Source: JAKFDI01 sp044508835
Lineage (GTDB): Bacteria > Pseudomonadota > Gammaproteobacteria > Burkholderiales > Burkholderiaceae_C
Direction: 5' to 3'
Assembly: GCA_044508835.1 (NCBI GenBank)
Contig: JBIQHD010000014.1
Span: 40,816-104,815 of the forward strand
Length of the DNA stretch: 64,000 nucleotides
The notes beneath the pieces were generated by a model that ran no database searches, was not told the origin of the DNA, and saw only the letters and a list, made by a program, of their open reading frames with translations. The translations under genes were made by a program, and so were the position numbers. Positions 59,956-64,000 of the stretch are shown one piece after another (the stretch's first letter is position 1; every line of letters starts with the position of its first letter).

Positions 59956-60417
59956 ATGAGCAACCCCATTGACCGTGGCGACGGTTCCGATCCCGACCCG
60001 GATCTGCCGTTCAAGACCCTGACGCGCGAGGAGGCGCAGGTCTTCCGGCGCGAACACCCACCGGTGTCGCCCTGGATCACGGTCGGCCTTCAGGCGCTCA
60101 TCGGCATCTTGTGTGCCGGTGTGACCTGGGCGGTCACGCAACGCAGCAGCGCCGCCTGGTCGGCGCTCTACGGTGCGGCCACCGCGGTTCTTCCCAACGT
60201 CTTGATGGCACGCGGGATGACCCGGCGGACCAGTTCCAACCCGATGGCCGCGGCACTCGGGTTCATGTTCTGGGAAATGTTGAAGTTGGCCCTGGCCGTG
60301 GCGATGCTCTTCGCCGCAGCCCGGGTGGTACCCGGTCTGAGCTGGCCCGCGTTGCTGGTGGCGCTGATCGTGTGCGTGAAGGTGAACTGGCTGGCGCTGC
60401 TGTGGCGCCGCCGCTGA
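59956..60417 (+). CDS. atpI: ATP synthase subunit I
   Basis: A 153-residue membrane protein with an acidic N-terminal tail and four hydrophobic segments, the position and pattern of AtpI at the head of the ATP synthase operon. AtpI is thought to help assemble the c-ring. The ATG at 59956 is supported by the nearby TATAAT; atpB starts 29 nt downstream. Confidence 0.87.
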   Translation: MSNPIDRGDGSDPDPDLPFKTLTREEAQVFRREHPPVSPWITVGLQALIGILCAGVTWAVTQRSSAAWSALYGAATAVLPNVLMARGMTRRTSSNPMAAALGFMFWEMLKLALAVAMLFAAARVVPGLSWPALLVALIVCVKVNWLALLWRRR

Positions 60418-60446
60418 TGAACTGTTGAACAGGGTCAAGCGACAAC

Positions 60447-61283
60447 ATGGCAGCCGAAGGACATGCGCCCACCAGCGGTGAATACATCGTTCACCACCTG
60501 ACGCACTTGCAAAGCGAGAAGCAGACCGCCCTCGTCGACTTCTCGGTCTTCAATCTCGACTCCATCTTCTTCTCCGTCGTCCTGGGCGTGCTCACCTGCT
60601 GGCTGTTCTGGCTGGCCGCGCGCAAGGCGACCTCGGGCGTGCCGGGCCGCTTCCAGGCCGCCGTCGAGATCCTCGTCGAGATGGTCGAGAACGAGGCCAA
60701 GGGCATCGTGCACAACGCCCAGAGCCGCAAGCTGGTGGCCCCCCTCGCGCTGACCGTCTTCATCTGGATCTTCCTGATGAACGCGATGGACCTGCTGCCG
60801 GTCGACCTGCTGCCGCGCATCGGCGAGCTGTTCGGCATCCACTACATGCGCGTCGTGCCCACCGCCGACATCTCGGTGTCCATGGGCCTGTCGGTCGGCG
60901 TGCTGCTCGTCTGCCTGGTCTACAACGTCAAGATCAAGGGCGCGGGCGGCTGGGTCCACGAGCTCTTCACCGCGCCCTTCGGCAACAAGTGGTTCCTGTA
61001 CCCGGTGAACTTCGCGATGCAGATCATCGAGTTCGTCGCCAAGACCGTCTCGCACGGCATGCGGCTGTTCGGCAACATGTACGCCGGCGAGCTGATCTTC
61101 CTGCTGATCGCCCTGATGGGCGGCGCCTGGACGCTCAGCGGCAGCGGCGTCGCCTTCGCGCTCGGCCACATCGTCGCCGGCACCGTGTGGGCCATCTTCC
61201 ACATCCTGATCATCACGCTGCAGGCCTTCGTCTTCATGATGCTGGCGCTGGTGTACCTCGGCCAGGCGCACGACGCGCACTGA
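60447..61283 (+). CDS. atpB: ATP synthase F0 subunit a
   Basis: Proton-channel subunit of the F0 sector, 278 residues, five to six helices. The essential arginine helix is visible in SHGMRLFGNMYAGELIFLL (Arg in GMRLFGN). The N-terminus matches betaproteobacterial AtpB (GEYIVHHLTHLQSEKQ). Second gene of atpIBEFHA. Confidence 0.97.
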   Translation: MAAEGHAPTSGEYIVHHLTHLQSEKQTALVDFSVFNLDSIFFSVVLGVLTCWLFWLAARKATSGVPGRFQAAVEILVEMVENEAKGIVHNAQSRKLVAPLALTVFIWIFLMNAMDLLPVDLLPRIGELFGIHYMRVVPTADISVSMGLSVGVLLVCLVYNVKIKGAGGWVHELFTAPFGNKWFLYPVNFAMQIIEFVAKTVSHGMRLFGNMYAGELIFLLIALMGGAWTLSGSGVAFALGHIVAGTVWAIFHILIITLQAFVFMMLALVYLGQAHDAH

Positions 61284-61338
61284 TCCACGTTTCCTCGTTT
61301 TCCCGTTTCCAGCCAACCTCAACTCACTAGGAGTCACC

Positions 61339-61602
61339 ATGGAAGTCATCAGCTTTGTCGCCCTCGCCGTCGGCGTGATCATCGGTCTGGGCGCGCTCGG
61401 CGCCTGTATCGGCATCGGCATCATGGGCAGCAAGTACCTCGAGTCGGCCGCCCGCCAGCCCGAACTGATGGGCGAACTGCAAACCAAGATGTTCCTGCTG
61501 GTCGGCCTGATCGACGCCTCGTTCATCATCGGCACGGGCGTCGCGCTGTGGTTCGCCACCGCCAACCCGTTCCTGGCGCAGATCGCCAACCTGCCGCAAT
61601 AA
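61339..61602 (+). CDS. atpE: ATP synthase F0 subunit c
   Basis: c-ring proteolipid, 87 residues, two helices with a polar loop (RQPEL). The proton-carrying acid is in LVGLIDASFIIG (Asp). Gly-rich first helix AVGVIIGLGALGACIGIGI. AGGAG at 61329-61333. Needed in about 10 copies, and the downstream hairpin may support this. Confidence 0.97.
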   Translation: MEVISFVALAVGVIIGLGALGACIGIGIMGSKYLESAARQPELMGELQTKMFLLVGLIDASFIIGTGVALWFATANPFLAQIANLPQ

Positions 61603-61620
61603 ATCGCGTGGTGGCTCCCG

Positions 61621-61642
61621 CCGCCGGCCTGCGGGCCGGCGG
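61621..61642. other. Hairpin between atpE and atpF
   Basis: CCGCCGGCC-TGCG-GGCCGGCGG is a perfect 9-bp stem starting 19 nt after the atpE stop, followed later by GCTTTTG. It may stabilise or partly terminate the upstream message and so raise subunit c relative to the others. Confidence 0.5.
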
Positions 61643-61686
61643 TGCACATGGCCGCTTTTGTTCAATACCGTGATTGAGGCAACAAC

Positions 61687-62157
61687 GTGAACATCAACGG
61701 TACCCTGATCATCCAGATGATCGTCTTCGCGATCCTGGTGTGGTTCACGATGAAGTTCGTCTGGCCACCGATCGCCGCCGCGCTCGACGAGCGGGCGAAG
61801 AAGATCGCCGAAGGCCTGTCGGCCGCCGACAAGGCGAAGTCCGAGCTGGCCGTGGCCAACAAGCGCGTCGAGGAGCAGCTGTCGGCCGCCCGCGACGACG
61901 CGAGCAAGCGCCTGGCCGACGCCGAGCGCCTGGCGCAGTCCATGGTCGAGGACGCCAAGGCCCGCGCCTCGGAAGAGGGCGCCAAGATCGTCGCCGCCGC
62001 ACGCGCCGAAGCCGCGCAGGAGTCGACCAAGGCGCGCGAAGCGCTGCGCGACCAGGTGGCGGCGCTGGCCGTCAAGGGCGCCGAGCAGATCCTGCGCCGC
62101 GAGGTCAACGCCGGCGTGCATGCCGAGCTGCTGGGCCGGCTGAAGGCCGAGCTGTAA
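61687..62157 (+). CDS. atpF: ATP synthase F0 subunit b
   Basis: A 156-residue stator subunit with one N-terminal membrane helix (IIQMIVFAILVWFTMKFVWPPI) and a long charged coiled coil. GTG start at 61687. Four nucleotides separate its stop from atpH. Normal bacterial length. Confidence 0.97.
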   Translation: MNINGTLIIQMIVFAILVWFTMKFVWPPIAAALDERAKKIAEGLSAADKAKSELAVANKRVEEQLSAARDDASKRLADAERLAQSMVEDAKARASEEGAKIVAAARAEAAQESTKAREALRDQVAALAVKGAEQILRREVNAGVHAELLGRLKAEL

Positions 62158-62160
62158 GCC

Positions 62161-62694
62161 ATGGCCGAGCTCGCAACCATCGCGCGGCCCTACGCCGAGG
62201 CCTTGTTCAAGGCCAGCGCCGCGGCCGACGGCGCGGCCCTCGCCGCGCAGCTGGGCGCGCTGGCCGAGGTGGCCGGCAACGCGCAGCTGCGCCAGTTCGC
62301 CGACAACCCCAAGGTCAGCGATTCGCAGGTGCTCGACGTGATCGGGGCGGTGGTGAAGGCGCCGCTGTCCGCGCCCGTCGCCAACCTGCTGCGCACCATG
62401 ATCGAGAACGGCCGCCTGGCCGCGCTGCCCGAGGTCGCCGCGCAGTTCCATGCGCTGGTGAACCAGCAGGCCGGGGTGTCGGACGCCGTCATCCACAGCG
62501 CCTTCCCGATCGAGCCCGCGCAGCTCGGTGACGTGGTCGCGGCCCTCGAGAAGCGCTTCGGCCGCAAGCTGAACCCGAGCGTGGTGGTCGAGCCCGAGCT
62601 GATCGGCGGCATCCGCGTGGTGGTCGGCGACGAAGTGCTGGACACCTCCGTCAAGGCCCGCCTCCAACAAATGAAGGTCGCGCTGACCGCCTGA
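62161..62694 (+). CDS. atpH: ATP synthase F1 subunit delta
   Basis: A 177-residue OSCP/delta subunit joining F1 to the b stalk. Start MAELATIARPYAEALFKA and C-terminal GGIRVVVGDEVLDTSVKARLQQM are family-typical. The ATG follows the atpF stop after three nucleotides. Confidence 0.97.
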   Translation: MAELATIARPYAEALFKASAAADGAALAAQLGALAEVAGNAQLRQFADNPKVSDSQVLDVIGAVVKAPLSAPVANLLRTMIENGRLAALPEVAAQFHALVNQQAGVSDAVIHSAFPIEPAQLGDVVAALEKRFGRKLNPSVVVEPELIGGIRVVVGDEVLDTSVKARLQQMKVALTA

Positions 62695-62754
62695 CCCGAC
62701 GCATTCCAACGCGGGCCTCGACCATCCGTTCGGGGCCGGTGACCGGAGAAAGCA

Positions 62755-64000
<1,246 letters not shown>

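Overview
The window reads as a continuous, gene-dense chromosomal segment of a high-GC (roughly 70% by eye) betaproteobacterium of the order Burkholderiales, most like the Comamonadaceae / Rubrivivax-Leptothrix group. The evidence is a GlpSTPQUV-type glycerol ABC transporter, a Burkholderiales-type trimeric porin, a PhaM-like PHA granule protein, a DUF3567 protein, an ATP-grasp-type GshA, a split cobalamin-dependent methionine synthase preceded by an SAH riboswitch, and an atpIBEFHA ATP synthase operon. No rRNA, tRNA, insertion sequence, prophage or CRISPR array was seen. No stretch of 300 bases lacks a gene; the longest gaps are about 297 nt (54964-55260) and 280 nt (24766-25045).

Layout. 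1-6856: glycerol uptake and oxidation operon (glpD 3' end, glpS, glpT, glpP, glpQ, glpU, glpV) with coupled starts, followed by a decayed GNAT gene and two tandem DUF1801 genes. 8218-10381: porin and a divergent EamA exporter with a nested inverted repeat between them. 10394-15166 (minus strand): glycolate oxidase glcDEF with a class A acid phosphatase lipoprotein. 15399-20260: a small membrane protein, then a minus-strand run of FAH-family hydrolase, retropepsin-like protease, PhaM and FIST protein, and a plus-strand DUF3108 protein. 20385-23080: DUF3567 protein and a tandem AAA ATPase. 23248-27799: split MetH in two genes, separated by a divergent OmpA-like lipoprotein gene and an SAH riboswitch. 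28011-31765: exported DUF1800/DUF1501 pair plus a small secreted protein. 31778-36041: comM (minus), then a nitrogen-controlled TorF-like porin, glnK and amtB behind a sigma-54 promoter with an NtrC-like site. 36227-40579: gshA, kup, gshB. 40721-43392: a DapB-like reductase and Uup. 43436-51084: a hypothetical protein, a MocR regulator and a divergent amino-acid cluster (LysE, EamA, aminotransferase, PhzF, VOC, PLP dehydratase). 51101-54963: Wzz-like and Wza-like polysaccharide export proteins. 55261-57136: cytochrome c', cytochrome b561 and a GNAT. 57228-59861: sugar-acid genes (HpcH aldolase, aldose epimerase, SMP-30 lactonase). 59956-64000: atpI, atpB, atpE, atpF, atpH and the start of atpA.

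Most of this is standard housekeeping and accessory metabolism, and no clear new defence or mobile system is present. The most informative signals are: (i) the GlpS/GlpT ATPase pair, whose motif losses all fall on one predicted nucleotide site; (ii) the SAH riboswitch placed exactly before the second half of a split metH; (iii) the NtrC/sigma-54 promoter upstream of porin-glnK-amtB; (iv) the glcDEF-acid phosphatase gene string; and (v) several uncharacterised genes (tandem AAA ATPase, DUF1800/DUF1501, DapB-like orphan).
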